64,000 bases of DNA, from assembly GCA_910588335.1 (NCBI GenBank), contig CAJUQV010000012.1, positions 22,205 to 86,204 on the forward strand, in the 5' to 3' direction. Position numbers and translations under genes: made by a program. The notes under the pieces are model-generated. The model did no database searches. It was not told the origin of the DNA and saw only the letters and a list, made by a program, of their open reading frames with translations. Source of the stretch: an uncultured Ruminiclostridium sp. (GTDB lineage: Bacteria; Bacillota; Clostridia; Oscillospirales; Ruminococcaceae). Positions 8,378-18,533 of this stretch are shown piece after piece (position 1 is the stretch's first letter; every line of letters starts with the position of its first letter).

Positions 8378-10768
8378 CTATTCCTTCCAGCGCACAATCG
8401 CTCTGTCTCCCTCATGAAGCTCCGCTCCGAAACTTATCTCCATACCGTTGAGAGTAAGCTCTATATCTCTTCCCTTGGGATTTTTTGTATCAAGATCAAC
8501 TTTATTCATAAGCTCCACAAAGGTATGGGGAGTTCCATCGGTTTTTTCTGGGAGCGTAAGGGGTTTGCCGTTAAGGGTAAGTGTGATGGCAGGAACGATA
8601 TCTATCGCCTCTTCTTCCTCCCCGTTTTCCTCATCAGCGTCAAAATCTCGGCCGCTTTCCGGATAGGTGGAAAACGCGCTTTCAGAGCGAACGGCTGCGG
8701 GCTTATAATCCGTCGCAGTTTCCGCCGTCTTTGCCGCTTCGGCTTCCGTTATGGCAGCATTGGAGCGTACCGATTCCAAAGTACTTGAGTACTCCGAACG
8801 GAGCTGCGGCTCCCGAACGGCGGCAGACGAAGAAGCGCGGCGCGGCTCAAAAGCTTCGGAGGAAACCGCGTCGGTTTTAACGGGAGAGACCGCCTTTGCC
8901 GCTTCGCTGACTGTTGCCGAAAAATCGGGATCAGCGTCTGAGGGAGATATATAAGCGCTTTCTTTAACGGCTTTACGCTCGCTTTCGGCAACCATCTTAA
9001 GTGTTACGATGTCTCCATCGGAAAGCAAGGAAGCTTCCTCAGCAAGCTGTCCGTTAATGGCAAAACCCTTTGAATATTCTATTCCTATGGAATTAAGCAG
9101 GTCTCCCAAAGTGAGTATCCCGCCGGTGGTTATCTCGTCAAGGGGCTGAATCTCATACTGGGGCGGCTTTTTAACGCCGTTTACAAATGCCTCTATACCG
9201 AATTTATACTGCTTGTCGCCGAAGCTTACGCTGCCGGAATGATACTTTCGATAGTTTATCTCGTTTTTCAGCACCGCTCTGGCGTTGTCCCCGTTTTTGG
9301 CGGGGGTGAACTGTATCTGATCCCCCTGCGTCACTATGGAAGTGAGTCCGCCGCCGTTTCCGTTTATCTTTATTTCCGAAGGGGTCATCATGGTACCCTT
9401 GCGGAACACCTTATTTCCGTTTACGGTAAAAGCGAGACCCTGTCCCGAATGTCCCATAATGTCTCCCGCTTTATATCCCGCAAGGGACAATACTTGATAC
9501 ACGGTGAGCTTTTTGGTATCGAAAACTCTTATTTTCTTTCCGTTGACGTTGATAACCGAGAAGTCGTAGCCTCTGTCTTCAAGGGCGGTAACGCCTATGC
9601 CCAACGGCGTGATGAACTCCGCGCCCATATTGAAGTCGCCCGTATCAACATCGCGCAGGAACTCTCCGCCGCCTACCGCGACTCTGTCCTCGTCAATATC
9701 CAGTTTATCCGCCACAAGGGTGGTAAGTCCCTTTATAAGGCTTCCGCCGCCCACTAAGAACACCGCCTGCGGCGAGCCGGAATTTATTCTTACAATCGTC
9801 TCGCAAATGGTGGAAGCTAAATTATCCATACAGGGAAGTATTTTTTCGATAAATTCCTCCTGCGTTGTCTGATGGGGAATACCGAAGATGTCCTTGTATG
9901 TAAACACCTCGTTATCCGAAGCGTCGTGCTTCATCTGCTCCGCAACGGCAAAGTCCACAAGAAAGCTTCTTATTATTTCCTCGGTGATTTCGTCGCCAGC
10001 CACGGTTGCCATTGCGTAGGCAATAATGGAACCGTCTTTTGCTATGGCTATATCCGAGGTGCCCGCGCCTATGTCCACAAGAGCAATATTTATAAGTCTT
10101 ATTTCCGGAGGAATAATCACGTTCATTGCGGCAATCGGCTCTAATGTAAGACTCTGCACTTCTAACTTATTAAGTTCCATTACCGAGTAAAGGCTTTCCA
10201 CGACTATACCCGGCAAAAACGCCACCACCATATCAATTCCCGCCGTATTTCCCTTATGACCGTTCAGCGATATCATTTTGTAGTCGTCAAGACGGTAAGT
10301 TACCACATTATGACCTACGCAGTAAAACAAAGTCTTTTCATTCTGCATGCTTTCGTCAAGCTCGGTCTGTGCGGCGGACACCGTTTCCATTTCCATCGAC
10401 GCTACCATTTCTTCGGTAATAATTTCGCTTCCCGACACGTCAAATTCTTTGGAAATATTGACTGTTTTTAGGGCGCGTCCCGCGGCGGCAATGGAAGCCT
10501 TGCTGAGGGTTATGCCGTTGCGCTGTTCAAGTTTCTGTTTCACCTGTCCCACGATTTTGGCAACTTGTTTTATGTCCTCTATCTGGCCGTCCACCATTGC
10601 GCGGCGGGTATGAGGAGCAACCACACAGTCTATAACATGATATTTTTCGTCAGCCTTTTCGCCTATAACGCCTACCACGGAGCGGGTGCCTATATCCAAA
10701 GCAAATATTTTATCTCCCTGCGTTTCCTGTTTTTTAGCGGCTTTTTTCAAAATCTGATCAATATCCAT
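8378..10768 (-). CDS. FtsA/PilM-type actin-like ATPase with long C-terminal extension
   Basis: Residues about 20-400 are an FtsA-family actin-like fold: phosphate-1 loop FALDIGTRSVVGVIG (about 22-36), phosphate-2 region ALVDIGAGTSDIAI (about 230) and adenosine motif VFLVGGGSLIKGL (about 337). FtsA tethers FtsZ to the membrane; this clostridial branch is a second FtsA-like protein, and its cell role is not established. At 796 residues it is nearly twice FtsA length. The extension has two small beta domains, a Ser/Ala/Glu-rich stretch (about 600-710) and a final domain (ITLTLNGKPLTLPEK). No C-terminal amphipathic helix is obvious. Confidence 0.85.
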   Translation of the reverse strand: MDIDQILKKAAKKQETQGDKIFALDIGTRSVVGVIGEKADEKYHVIDCVVAPHTRRAMVDGQIEDIKQVAKIVGQVKQKLEQRNGITLSKASIAAAGRALKTVNISKEFDVSGSEIITEEMVASMEMETVSAAQTELDESMQNEKTLFYCVGHNVVTYRLDDYKMISLNGHKGNTAGIDMVVAFLPGIVVESLYSVMELNKLEVQSLTLEPIAAMNVIIPPEIRLINIALVDIGAGTSDIAIAKDGSIIAYAMATVAGDEITEEIIRSFLVDFAVAEQMKHDASDNEVFTYKDIFGIPHQTTQEEFIEKILPCMDNLASTICETIVRINSGSPQAVFLVGGGSLIKGLTTLVADKLDIDEDRVAVGGGEFLRDVDTGDFNMGAEFITPLGIGVTALEDRGYDFSVINVNGKKIRVFDTKKLTVYQVLSLAGYKAGDIMGHSGQGLAFTVNGNKVFRKGTMMTPSEIKINGNGGGLTSIVTQGDQIQFTPAKNGDNARAVLKNEINYRKYHSGSVSFGDKQYKFGIEAFVNGVKKPPQYEIQPLDEITTGGILTLGDLLNSIGIEYSKGFAINGQLAEEASLLSDGDIVTLKMVAESERKAVKESAYISPSDADPDFSATVSEAAKAVSPVKTDAVSSEAFEPRRASSSAAVREPQLRSEYSSTLESVRSNAAITEAEAAKTAETATDYKPAAVRSESAFSTYPESGRDFDADEENGEEEEAIDIVPAITLTLNGKPLTLPEKTDGTPHTFVELMNKVDLDTKNPKGRDIELTLNGMEISFGAELHEGDRAIVRWKE

Positions 10769-10807
10769 TTTTTTCTCCCCGAATTTTTTATTTTTGAAAA
10801 GAAAAGT

Positions 10808-11236
10808 CTAAAACTTTACCAATTTATCAAAGGTTTGCTTTTTAAGGTAATCCTTCACCATTTCCGTAACCTCGCCAAATACTCCGCGGTAATTGCACGG
10901 CAGACCGTCCGACTCGCAGTTACAGTTATAGCCCTCGGAAAGGCATCTGCTGAAATGATATTCACCCTCCACTATTTCCATTACATCATATATGGAGAGC
11001 TCGCCTAATTCCGCTATAAGCCGATAGCCCCCGTAGACTCCTTTATAGCTTTTCACAATTCCGCCGCTGACTAACTTTCTCAGTATTTTCAAGGCGAAGC
11101 GCAAGGGCACCTCGGTGCGGTCGGCAATGGTTCCCGCGTCTATACATCCGCGAAAGGATTCGTTTTCCCTCGCCGCCTCCTTAGCCAAAGCGTCCACTAT
11201 CCTGATGGCGTAATCCGTTTCAAGTGTTATGTGCAT
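10808..11236 (-). CDS. Rrf2-family transcriptional regulator
   Basis: This 142-residue winged-helix protein has the family opening MHITLETDYAIRIVDALA and the recognition region VPLRFALKILRKLVSGGIV. The signature segment carries closely spaced cysteines (CLSEGYNCNCESDGLPC, about residues 98-114), the region that binds an Fe-S cluster in IscR and NsrR. It may therefore sense redox state or iron-sulfur supply. It lies 40 bp upstream of the FtsA-like gene on the same strand, which suggests co-transcription. Confidence 0.9.
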   Translation of the reverse strand: MHITLETDYAIRIVDALAKEAARENESFRGCIDAGTIADRTEVPLRFALKILRKLVSGGIVKSYKGVYGGYRLIAELGELSIYDVMEIVEGEYHFSRCLSEGYNCNCESDGLPCNYRGVFGEVTEMVKDYLKKQTFDKLVKF

Positions 11237-11257
11237 AATTCACCTTTATCGTTATCA

Positions 11258-11407
11258 TTAAGGCAATACCGCACAAAGATTGTCGTGCAGACGCGCAGTA
11301 ATTTTTTTAGTCAGATTGTCCAAAACGGCGCATGAATACCGGTGTATTTCAAGAAGTTTTGGGCAAAAATGACGGAAAATGCAAGCGTGTGCGCGGTGCT
11401 GCCTTAA
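11258..11407. mobile_element. MITE-like element, full copy
   Basis: This 150-bp non-coding element begins TTAAGGCAATACCGCAC and ends GCGCGGTGCTGCCTTAA, so its ends are inverted repeats within TTAA. The same sequence occurs in the opposite orientation at 27141-27292 and, internally deleted, at 19094-19161. It encodes no transposase and is best read as a miniature transposable element moved in trans. Confidence 0.75.
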
Positions 11408-11483
11408 GTAAAATAATAGCTTGTATTCATAGGATATGTAAAAGGACTTTCCCAAGAAAAATTACTTGATCAATATTTAAATG

Positions 11484-12569
11484 TCAGTCAAGAAAATCCT
11501 TAAGCTTTTTGCTTCTGGTTGGGTGCCTGAGCTTTCTGAGGGCTTTTGCCTCTATTTGGCGTATTCTTTCTCTGGTTACTTGAAAGCGCTGTCCAACCTC
11601 CTCAAGAGTGCGGGGTCTTCCGTCGTCAAGACCGAAACGCAGTCTGAGCACTTTCGCTTCGCGGTCGGTAAGCGTTCCCAGAACCTCGTCAAGCTGCTCC
11701 TTCAAAAGGGAGAGTGAAGCCACCTCCGCGGGAGCGGGAGCAAGCTCGTCGGGAATAAAGTCACCCAAATGGCTGTCCTCCTCCTCGCCTATCGGCGTTT
11801 CAAGGGACACGGGATCCTGACTTATCCTTATTATCTCCCTTACTCTCTCCACCGGCATATTAAGCTCATTTGCTATCTCCTCCACGCTTGCCTCATGACC
11901 GTTTTTATGGAGAAGCTGGCTGGACACTTTTTTTACCTTGGTTATCGTCTCCACCATATGAACGGGTATGCGTATGGTGCGCGCCTGATCGGCTATGGCT
12001 CTCGTAATGGCTTGCCTTATCCACCATGTGGCATAGGTGGAGAACTTATAGCCTTTCCGGTAGTCGAATTTTTCCACCGCCTTGATAAGACCCATATTGC
12101 CCTCCTGTATGAGGTCAAGAAACTGCATTCCTCTTCCCACATAGCGCTTTGCTATGCTGACCACAAGGCGAAGGTTAGCCTCGGTAAGACGTTTTCTGGC
12201 AAACTGGTCGCCCTGATTTTTACGCTGTGCAAGCTCTATTTCCTCTTCGGCGCTCAGGAGGGGAACTCTGCCTATTTCCTTAAGATAGATCTTTACGGGG
12301 TCGTCTATGGTTATACCCTCGCTGGAGAGAGCTACATCAAGATCATCTTCTCCGGTAAAGTCCAAAGCTGCATCCAGATCCTCGTCTGTTATGAAATCAT
12401 CCACTATGTCGATATTATTGGTTTCAAAATCGTCATAGAGACGGTTTATTTGGTCTACGTCAAAGTTAAGGTCTTCAAGAACCTCATTGATTTCTTTGGT
12501 TGTGAGTTTACCTTCCTTTTTGCCGTGTTCAATAAGGTCGGTTATCATATTTTTTCCGTTTTCCGTCAT
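11484..12569 (-). CDS. rpoD: Primary RNA polymerase sigma factor
   Basis: The housekeeping sigma directs core RNA polymerase to -35/-10 promoters. Its 361 residues fit the Firmicutes SigA size. Region 1.1 is at about 1-70, region 1.2 at [18 protein letters not shown], region 2 at [17 protein letters not shown] and [13 protein letters not shown], and region 4.2 at [19 protein letters not shown] near the end. It follows dnaG on the same strand by 85 bp, giving the classic dnaG-rpoD arrangement. The palindrome at 12597 lies in the gap between them. Confidence 0.97.
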   Translation of the reverse strand: MTENGKNMITDLIEHGKKEGKLTTKEINEVLEDLNFDVDQINRLYDDFETNNIDIVDDFITDEDLDAALDFTGEDDLDVALSSEGITIDDPVKIYLKEIGRVPLLSAEEEIELAQRKNQGDQFARKRLTEANLRLVVSIAKRYVGRGMQFLDLIQEGNMGLIKAVEKFDYRKGYKFSTYATWWIRQAITRAIADQARTIRIPVHMVETITKVKKVSSQLLHKNGHEASVEEIANELNMPVERVREIIRISQDPVSLETPIGEEEDSHLGDFIPDELAPAPAEVASLSLLKEQLDEVLGTLTDREAKVLRLRFGLDDGRPRTLEEVGQRFQVTRERIRQIEAKALRKLRHPTRSKKLKDFLD

Positions 12570-12596
12570 TTTTAACTTCTCCTTGCCAAAAGCTTA

Positions 12597-12650
12597 TACC
12601 GATTCCATTTTAAACTGACGTAATCCCCACAGCTTTAAAAAGGATTGGTA
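12597..12650. repeat. TACCGATT/ATTGGTA palindrome between dnaG and rpoD
   Basis: TACCGATTCCATTTTAAAC pairs imperfectly with the right arm CTTTAAAAAGGATTGGTA. It ends only a few bases from the dnaG stop codon, so it may form a stem in the dnaG-rpoD transcript. Confidence 0.6.
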
Positions 12651-12654
12651 TTAA

Positions 12655-14406
12655 TTATTCCGCTCTTCTTTTTTCTTTTCTTATCCGCTCCATCTGCTCC
12701 AGAAGCTCCTCCTTGCTCATCTCCTCAGGCTTTTTCCCCCCGAATCTGTCCCTTTGCTTTTCCAATACCCTTATATATTCCGACAATCTTTCCTTCTGAT
12801 AAGGCAATAAATTGTTTTCGTTAATTATACCCGTTATTCTGCCCACTTCCTGAGCCGAAAATTCGTCCCCTATTGACGAAAGATCAATCAAAACGCCTTT
12901 TTTTATGCGTTCCGCAACAACATTAAACACCCTTCGATAAAATTCGTCCGAAAAATCCTCGTCTTTAACTCTTGACTCCACTTTATTGAGCAAATCCGGC
13001 GAATGAAACATAAATGCGATTATTCCTCTCTGCGCTTTTTGCTCCGGAGTCAGTCCCAGTCCCTTGGTATCGTTTTTCGGGGGATTTATCAGTTCCCTTC
13101 GCTCTTCCGCGCGGGCGTTGTAAGCCTTTGACCGTCTCCTTGCCTCCACCGCTTTTTCAATCTCCCCCGAAGCCAGCCCGCACAGCTTTGCCGTATCGCT
13201 TATGTATACCATGCGGTCTATACTGTTGTTTACCTCCGCCAGAAGATTTACTGCCTTTTTCAGATATGCCGCCTTTCCTTCGGGCGAGTCCATATTCAAG
13301 CCCTCCGTAAGCTTTTGCAGTTCAAAGCTTATGGCTCCCCCCGACCGGGACAGAAGCATTCTGAAACCGTCGGCTCCGTATTTTTTTACATATTCGTCCG
13401 GATCCTTTGCGCCGCTCATCTTAAGCACTCTCGCGTCGACTCCCGCGTCGGAAAGCAGGTTTATCGCCTTCATCGTGGCTTTTTGCCCCGCCCCGTCGCT
13501 GTCGTAGCTTATTACCACCTGTTCACAGTACTGGCGCATCAGCCGCGCCTGTTCAGGGGTTATGGCGGTGCCCAACGTGGCTACGGCGTTGTCGAAGCCC
13601 GCTTGATTAAGGCTTATTACATCCATATAGCCCTCGCACAGGATAAGGAATTTTTCCTTTGTGTTTTTGGCAAAATTAAGGCTGAAAAGCCCGCTTCGCT
13701 TGTGAAACACGAGGGTCTCGTCACTGTTCAGATACTTTGCCTGCGCGTCGGCCTCAAGAGCGCGGCCCCCGAAGGCGATAATATTCCCCCTTCGGTCGAT
13801 TATCGGGAACATAACCCTGTGTCGGAATTTATCGTAAGTGGTGCCCTTTCGGCTTCTGGATATGAGCGCGGCGTCAATCAGCTCGTCCTCGCCGTAGCCC
13901 TTGGCTAACATATGCCGTTTTAAGCAGTCCCAACCGTCGGGTGCGTAGCCTAAGCCGTATTTGCGGACGGTGTTCTCGGTTAGGCGGCGTTCCGCAAGAT
14001 ATCTTCTTCCCTCCTCGCCTTTTTCCGAAATAAGAACATCGCGGTAAAATCTCGCGGCTTCACGGTTTATCTCAAGCAGCCTTTGCTTAATACGTCCGCT
14101 GCTGTCTCTATCGTCCTCCGGCATGGGTATTCCCGCCCTCTGAGCCAGAAATTTCACGCTTTCTATATAATCAAGATTTTCTATAAGTCTTATAAAAGTT
14201 ATTACGTCTCCCCCCGCGCCGCAGCCGAAGCAGTAAAAGCTCTGTGTGTCGGTGTAAATATGGCAAGAGGGGGTTTTCTCCGAATGAAAGGGGCACAGGC
14301 AGACGCTGTCGCGTCCGGCGCGTTTCAGATTGACGTAGGTTGACATTACGGAGGTTATTTCGTTGCTGTCTTTTACGGTTTGCAAAAATTCGTCGGGCAG
14401 CGGCAT
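12655..14406 (-). CDS. dnaG: DNA primase
   Basis: DnaG makes the RNA primers for replication. The N-terminal CHC2 zinc finger is seen as C38, H41, C59 and C62 (CPFHSEKTPSC and FYCFGCGAGGDV). The RNA-polymerase domain follows with YGLGYAPDGWD, FGGRAL (about 222) and the TOPRIM motifs LILCEGYMDVI (about 255) and SYDSDGAGQKA (about 304). The C-terminal helicase-interaction domain is at about 450-583. At 583 residues it is normal in length. It begins 85 bp upstream of rpoD. Confidence 0.97.
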   Translation of the reverse strand: MPLPDEFLQTVKDSNEITSVMSTYVNLKRAGRDSVCLCPFHSEKTPSCHIYTDTQSFYCFGCGAGGDVITFIRLIENLDYIESVKFLAQRAGIPMPEDDRDSSGRIKQRLLEINREAARFYRDVLISEKGEEGRRYLAERRLTENTVRKYGLGYAPDGWDCLKRHMLAKGYGEDELIDAALISRSRKGTTYDKFRHRVMFPIIDRRGNIIAFGGRALEADAQAKYLNSDETLVFHKRSGLFSLNFAKNTKEKFLILCEGYMDVISLNQAGFDNAVATLGTAITPEQARLMRQYCEQVVISYDSDGAGQKATMKAINLLSDAGVDARVLKMSGAKDPDEYVKKYGADGFRMLLSRSGGAISFELQKLTEGLNMDSPEGKAAYLKKAVNLLAEVNNSIDRMVYISDTAKLCGLASGEIEKAVEARRRSKAYNARAEERRELINPPKNDTKGLGLTPEQKAQRGIIAFMFHSPDLLNKVESRVKDEDFSDEFYRRVFNVVAERIKKGVLIDLSSIGDEFSAQEVGRITGIINENNLLPYQKERLSEYIRVLEKQRDRFGGKKPEEMSKEELLEQMERIRKEKRRAE

Positions 14407-14634
14407 ATTAAGGCTCCTTTCTTTGTTTTTTGGAAAATGCTTGTATTTTAAATTGTTTTCGACAATTGTCCTAAATTTTCTCTTACATATATAATATACT
14501 TTTTTTAAGTGGATTCTCCTTTATTTTTTTGTGTATATTTTGTGGTTTTTTACATTTTCGTCAATATAAACAAAAACAGGCGGAGATCGGCAGCGTTTTT
14601 ATGCTGATTTTAATTTTATTCATATGAAATAAGC

Positions 14635-14665
14635 AGGGGGCTCCCTGAAAGAGAGGGAGTCCCCT
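14635..14665. terminator. GC-rich hairpin downstream of the split sigma-like gene
   Basis: AGGGGGCTCCCT pairs with AGGGAGTCCCCT across GAAAGAG. The loop and stem style match the terminator at 6421, but the T-tract on the minus strand (GCTTATTTC) is weak. The rest of the 14407-14896 gap, which holds the presumed dnaG promoter region, contains the double hairpin at 14756 and no gene. Confidence 0.55.
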
Positions 14666-14755
14666 GTTATGTTAAGCATTTGCTTTTTGCGAGATTTATG
14701 CCAATTTTTGGTCATTTACTCTATTTTCAAACAAGCCATAGTATTACTTCGCAGC

Positions 14756-14850
14756 TAATACCAATCCCCTTTTAAACTATTGATAAAATCCATAGTTTAA
14801 AAAGGGTTGCACCCGAAACACTAATCCAACAGTTTTAAAAGGGATTAGTA
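14756..14850. repeat. Double-hairpin element with CACCCGAAAC linker (copy 1)
   Basis: The first hairpin runs from TAATACCAATCCCC to AAAGGGTTG, with inner arms AAACTAT and ATAGTTT. The linker CACCCGAAAC is at 14810-14819. The second hairpin runs from ACTAATCC to GGGATTAGT. Two further elements, at 18361 and 22762, have the same plan and the identical 10-base linker, but other stem sequences. Confidence 0.8.
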
Positions 14851-14896
14851 TAAGAAACGGCATAATTGAAAACGAACGCCCAAAAATCATAGCTTA

Positions 14897-16663
14897 TTAT
14901 CTCCCTATCAATTTCTTAACCCTCTCAACCATTTCCTTAAATCTCTCCTCCTCCCTAACCTTGTTAAACCATTCCCACCCATGCAAAGCGGTCATACCAT
15001 AATACATTCTTTCCCCGTTAAAGTTGAATATCCAACTCCCGTTTATAACAGGCTCCTTTGTACCGTCAGGCAGCAAAATCATATTCTTGCCCTTAAAGAC
15101 CTTTATTCCGCCGAAAACAAACCTGTTACCCGTATCCAAAAGTTCTCCATCCGGTATTTTATCCCACTTTTCAAATAATTCAAAGGCTTTCTCAAGGTAT
15201 TCGTACCCTTCCTCGGTATCTCCGCACTCCATCAATGAAGCGGCGGCGACAAGGAAAGTGTCGGCGTAAAGTCCGAGCCACGCGGTGGGAATTTCTCCGT
15301 TTTCGCCGAGAGTTTCCAAAATTCTTATCTGAAGCTTTTTTCTCGCGGTATTTCTTTCGGGAACACACCAGCTTCGCCCGTTGCGGGTAAAGCTGTGTAT
15401 CAAAAGGTTAAAATTGTTGATATCGTGGCGCAGGCGGCTTTCATCGTGCTTGCCCTGCTGCCACAGGTTTTCCTCCAAGGTTTCGCCTATAACGGATTCG
15501 TAATATGTAACGCCCTCCGATTTTTTCTTAACGCCGAGTTTATCCTCGAAAATATATACATGTCCGTCCATATCAGCAGCGTAGGTGTACTCGGCGCTCG
15601 CCGCGCAGCCGTCAGTAAGTCCTATCGCCTCATATTTGCGTACAAGTCCGTCGGCAATAGGCATATAGCCCTCTCCCATGCCTTCATAATAGGTAAGCTC
15701 GTACACGCTTTGACGGATATTTTCGCAGAAATAATTGACAGTTTTTACAATACCTATGTTCGGCGCAAAAAAATACTCCTTTTTACCGCATCTGTAATCG
15801 ACAAATTGACCGTGCTTTCCTATATCTAAGGAAAGCTTCAAGCAGTTTTCAAAAGTTCCCGCCTTTGTTTCCACATTGCCGATATTTTCGCAGGATATTT
15901 CCGTCTTTGCCAATACTTCGCCCCAAGGCTGAATAGTTAAGGTATCCGTATATCCGTCCTTCCATTTTTCGCACCAGAGGCAGCCCGTGGCGTCTTCCAA
16001 TATTCCGTAAATATGGTTAAACAGCAGGGGGTACATCGGGCCGCCCTCACTTACGTCTATGTGCTTCCACTCAAAGGACCAGCGAAAATCGGATTCGGTG
16101 ACCGTTTTATCATCTTTTTTATAAGCAACTAAACGTCGGAAAAAGTTCCAATGTCCCGTTTCGGTATAGTTCGGGTTGAATTTTGGATCGGTTTTCAGTA
16201 TGCGTTCCATGACGGAACATGCAGCTTTGGTATGGGCTTTTTCGGTGGGAGTTTTTGCAAGCTGTTTGGCTCTTTCAATAGGCTTGCTCACATCGGCAAT
16301 AGCGTTTTCGTTATGCCTCGTCTTCACACAGTATTCGCTTCTCATTTGAGATATCATATCCACCCACGAATTTTCATCGTACTTAAACCGCTCAAGACTG
16401 CCAAAACAGGAAACAATGGCGGTCTCCTCGTTGCAGTGCTCTACCGTATATTCGGTCTCGATCTTCATTACGTCGGGAGAACAGTTTGCCGTATATACCC
16501 ATCGGTTGCCTTCAAACAGCGGTATAATTCCTTTTCCGCCTTTTATCTCATAGGATTTGAGGAATCGGGTATCGGTAAAGCCGTTGAAGATTTTTTCCGC
16601 TTTAACGAGACCTACGCCTTCTTTATAATAGGCCTTGTACACCGAACGACAATGATAGGTAGT
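14897..16663 (-). pseudogene. C-terminal part of the TAG-interrupted sigma-like protein
   Basis: This frame is open from the codon right after the TAG at 16664-16666; a possible restart is GTG at 16642, which would give 581 residues. I do not know the family. Near residue 250, VETKAGTFENCLKLSL followed by FFAPNIGIVKTV is a module that also spans the upstream stop, where VSTPCGDFEGCVL, the TAG and then YYKEGVGLVKAE line up with it. That makes the two frames one ancestral protein. The second half (about 400-581) looks helical and repeat-like. Whether it is made by readthrough, restart or not at all is unknown. Confidence 0.65.
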
Positions 16664-18067
16664 CTACAGCACACAGCCTTCAAAATCGCCGCAGGGAGTT
16701 GATACAAAAACATTGTCGTTTGAAAATTCAAGTACGGTGCCGTCGGAGCCTACGTACTTTTTCCCCGTCTTAAGACCTTTTATTCTGAACATACCGTCAC
16801 AGCGCGAGGCGTTAAACAAAAGAGCGTTGTCCATATTGGCGTCGGCGGAATAAAGCCCGCCTCTGCTGTAATATTTTGTTTCCCATCGGCGAGGTTCGCT
16901 TTCAATAAAGCGGTATTCCGCGGCGGAGGATAAAAATATATATTTGTTGTGATCCTTGCCCTCTTTCAAGTTCTCTATATTCAGTTTTTCCGTTTTAAGG
17001 CAGTTTTTCATATAAGAGTAATAAATATCCGAGGGCTTTACCACCGACATTCCCTTTTCGTAAGCCTCTATACCCTTTTCGGGTTCGTTTTCCTCAAAAT
17101 ATGTATACGCAAGCCATGACCATTCGGCGGCAAGAGCCTTTACAAATCCCAGTTTTTCAAGGCGGGGAATCTGGGTTTCTTTGATAAAATTGATTTTTGC
17201 GCTGCCGTAAAGCTTGTCGTCCTCCTTTGCCGCGATAAATTCCATTACCTCGTCGTTTTTGCCTTTTTCGGCAGCGTCGCGGATACGTTCAAACAAAGCG
17301 TCGTTCTTATCTCCGCTTATCCACCACCAGCCTCTCATTAAAATGTCTGCCATAGCATGGTATTTATCCATACTTTCGGGCAACTCCTCAACCTCTTTCA
17401 AAACTTCATTATACACCTTTTCAAAACCGTTTTTGCTGTTTTTATACTGCCACAGCTTTAATTCTTCCACCTTTTTCATAACCCGCTGCACCATAGTGTC
17501 GTTATATTCCTCATTCATAGCGCAAAGTTCCTTTCTGATACGCTTTCTGCCGTCATGAAGCTGCCATTTTACCGTTCCCTGAGAAATGCCTGTTTTTTCG
17601 GCTATTTCCGCCACCGATAAATCCTCGAAATAGTGCAGATTTATTATCCGTCTTACCTTTTCAGGTAGCTTTTCTATGCTTTCATGAAGCAGACTTTTTT
17701 CCTCGGAAAGCTCCAATGTATCAATAGGGTCAAACTGTTTTTCGTTGGCGATGTCCGTTAAAGGTTTATCCGGATCATCAAGGCTGATAAAGCTTTGAAA
17801 ACGCATTACGGTATTTTTAGCGCAGTTTTTGGCAATACGGCATACCCACGCCCCGTATTTGCACGGCTCGCGCAGCATATTCAGTTTTATCCATGCCGCT
17901 ATGAATGCATCCTGCGCCGAGTCCTCAGCCATATGCCGATTGTGAGTGATCGACGCGGCAGCGGCAATGACTGCATTTTCATAGCGGGCGACCAGTGCCG
18001 AATACGCATTTTGTTCTCCCGCCAGGGTAAGCATCACCAAAGTTTCGTCCTTTTGATTTTGGTACAT
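16664..18067 (-). CDS. Sigma-70-family (ECF-type) factor with long C-terminal extension, ended by an in-frame TAG
   Basis: Residues about 10-85 match sigma region 2 (ENAVIAAAASITHNRHMAEDSAQDAFIAAWI, read in parts) and about 125-180 match region 4 (LPEKVRRIINLHYFEDLSVAEIAEKTGISQGTVKWQL, read in parts). An extension follows: a helical TPR-like part (about 195-375), then a beta-rich part ending VSTPCGDFEGCVL. The TAG at 16664-16666 is in phase with a further open frame of 588 codons. With only 467 residues the protein would end in the middle of a domain. The target genes and any anti-sigma are unknown. Confidence 0.8.
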   Translation of the reverse strand: MYQNQKDETLVMLTLAGEQNAYSALVARYENAVIAAAASITHNRHMAEDSAQDAFIAAWIKLNMLREPCKYGAWVCRIAKNCAKNTVMRFQSFISLDDPDKPLTDIANEKQFDPIDTLELSEEKSLLHESIEKLPEKVRRIINLHYFEDLSVAEIAEKTGISQGTVKWQLHDGRKRIRKELCAMNEEYNDTMVQRVMKKVEELKLWQYKNSKNGFEKVYNEVLKEVEELPESMDKYHAMADILMRGWWWISGDKNDALFERIRDAAEKGKNDEVMEFIAAKEDDKLYGSAKINFIKETQIPRLEKLGFVKALAAEWSWLAYTYFEENEPEKGIEAYEKGMSVVKPSDIYYSYMKNCLKTEKLNIENLKEGKDHNKYIFLSSAAEYRFIESEPRRWETKYYSRGGLYSADANMDNALLFNASRCDGMFRIKGLKTGKKYVGSDGTVLEFSNDNVFVSTPCGDFEGCVL

Positions 18068-18360
18068 ATAGGCCTTCCTTTCCTGTTTTGAAAGCTTTCG
18101 TTTTTTTAGCGCTGTAATAAAGACACATTTTATGGGAAAAAGGTTGGGCTCAAAAGTGGAAAAAAATATTTATATTTCCGAATCCTTATATTTACCGTGC
18201 TGCCAACGCGCAATACGTCAAAACCGCCTTTTCCTATGCTGATATTATTGACATAGCTGTTATAATGTGATATAATCAAAACCTAAATTCATATATTACT
18301 GAAATTTTTTACTAACGGATCGGTTAAAACGTATGGGCTATTATCCAAAATAGAATTGAT

Positions 18361-18468
18361 ACTGTTAACCAATTAAAAATTGGAAAAATGGTTTTTAATT
18401 GGTTAACAGTGTTTCGGGTGTAATAACCATTTTGACTATGATTTTATCCTGTGTCAAAATGGTTATTA
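18361..18468. repeat. Double-hairpin element with GTTTCGGGTG linker (copy 2)
   Basis: Hairpin one is ACTGTTAACCAATTAAAAA paired with TTTTTAATTGGTTAACAGT (18361-18410). The linker GTTTCGGGTG (18411-18420) is the exact complement of the linker at 14810. Hairpin two is TAATAACCATTTTGAC paired with GTCAAAATGGTTATTA (18421-18468). Upstream, 18068-18360 shows no gene and may hold the promoter of the sigma-like gene. Confidence 0.85.
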
Positions 18469-18533
18469 GTATGATTTGATTTTTTGTCTTTGCACAACAA
18501 CAAAAATTGAGATTCGGAGCAGTCAAATAAAAG

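Noticed and set aside
14897..16663. Second half of the split gene as an independent normal gene with GTG start
   Set aside because: The GTG at 16642 has no ribosome site and the sequence before it, in phase with the upstream gene, completes a domain also found intact further on; an independent gene is therefore less likely.
18361..18468. Hairpin pair considered as a CRISPR-like repeat
   Set aside because: There is no regular repeat-spacer periodicity and no cas gene; the two hairpins differ in sequence.
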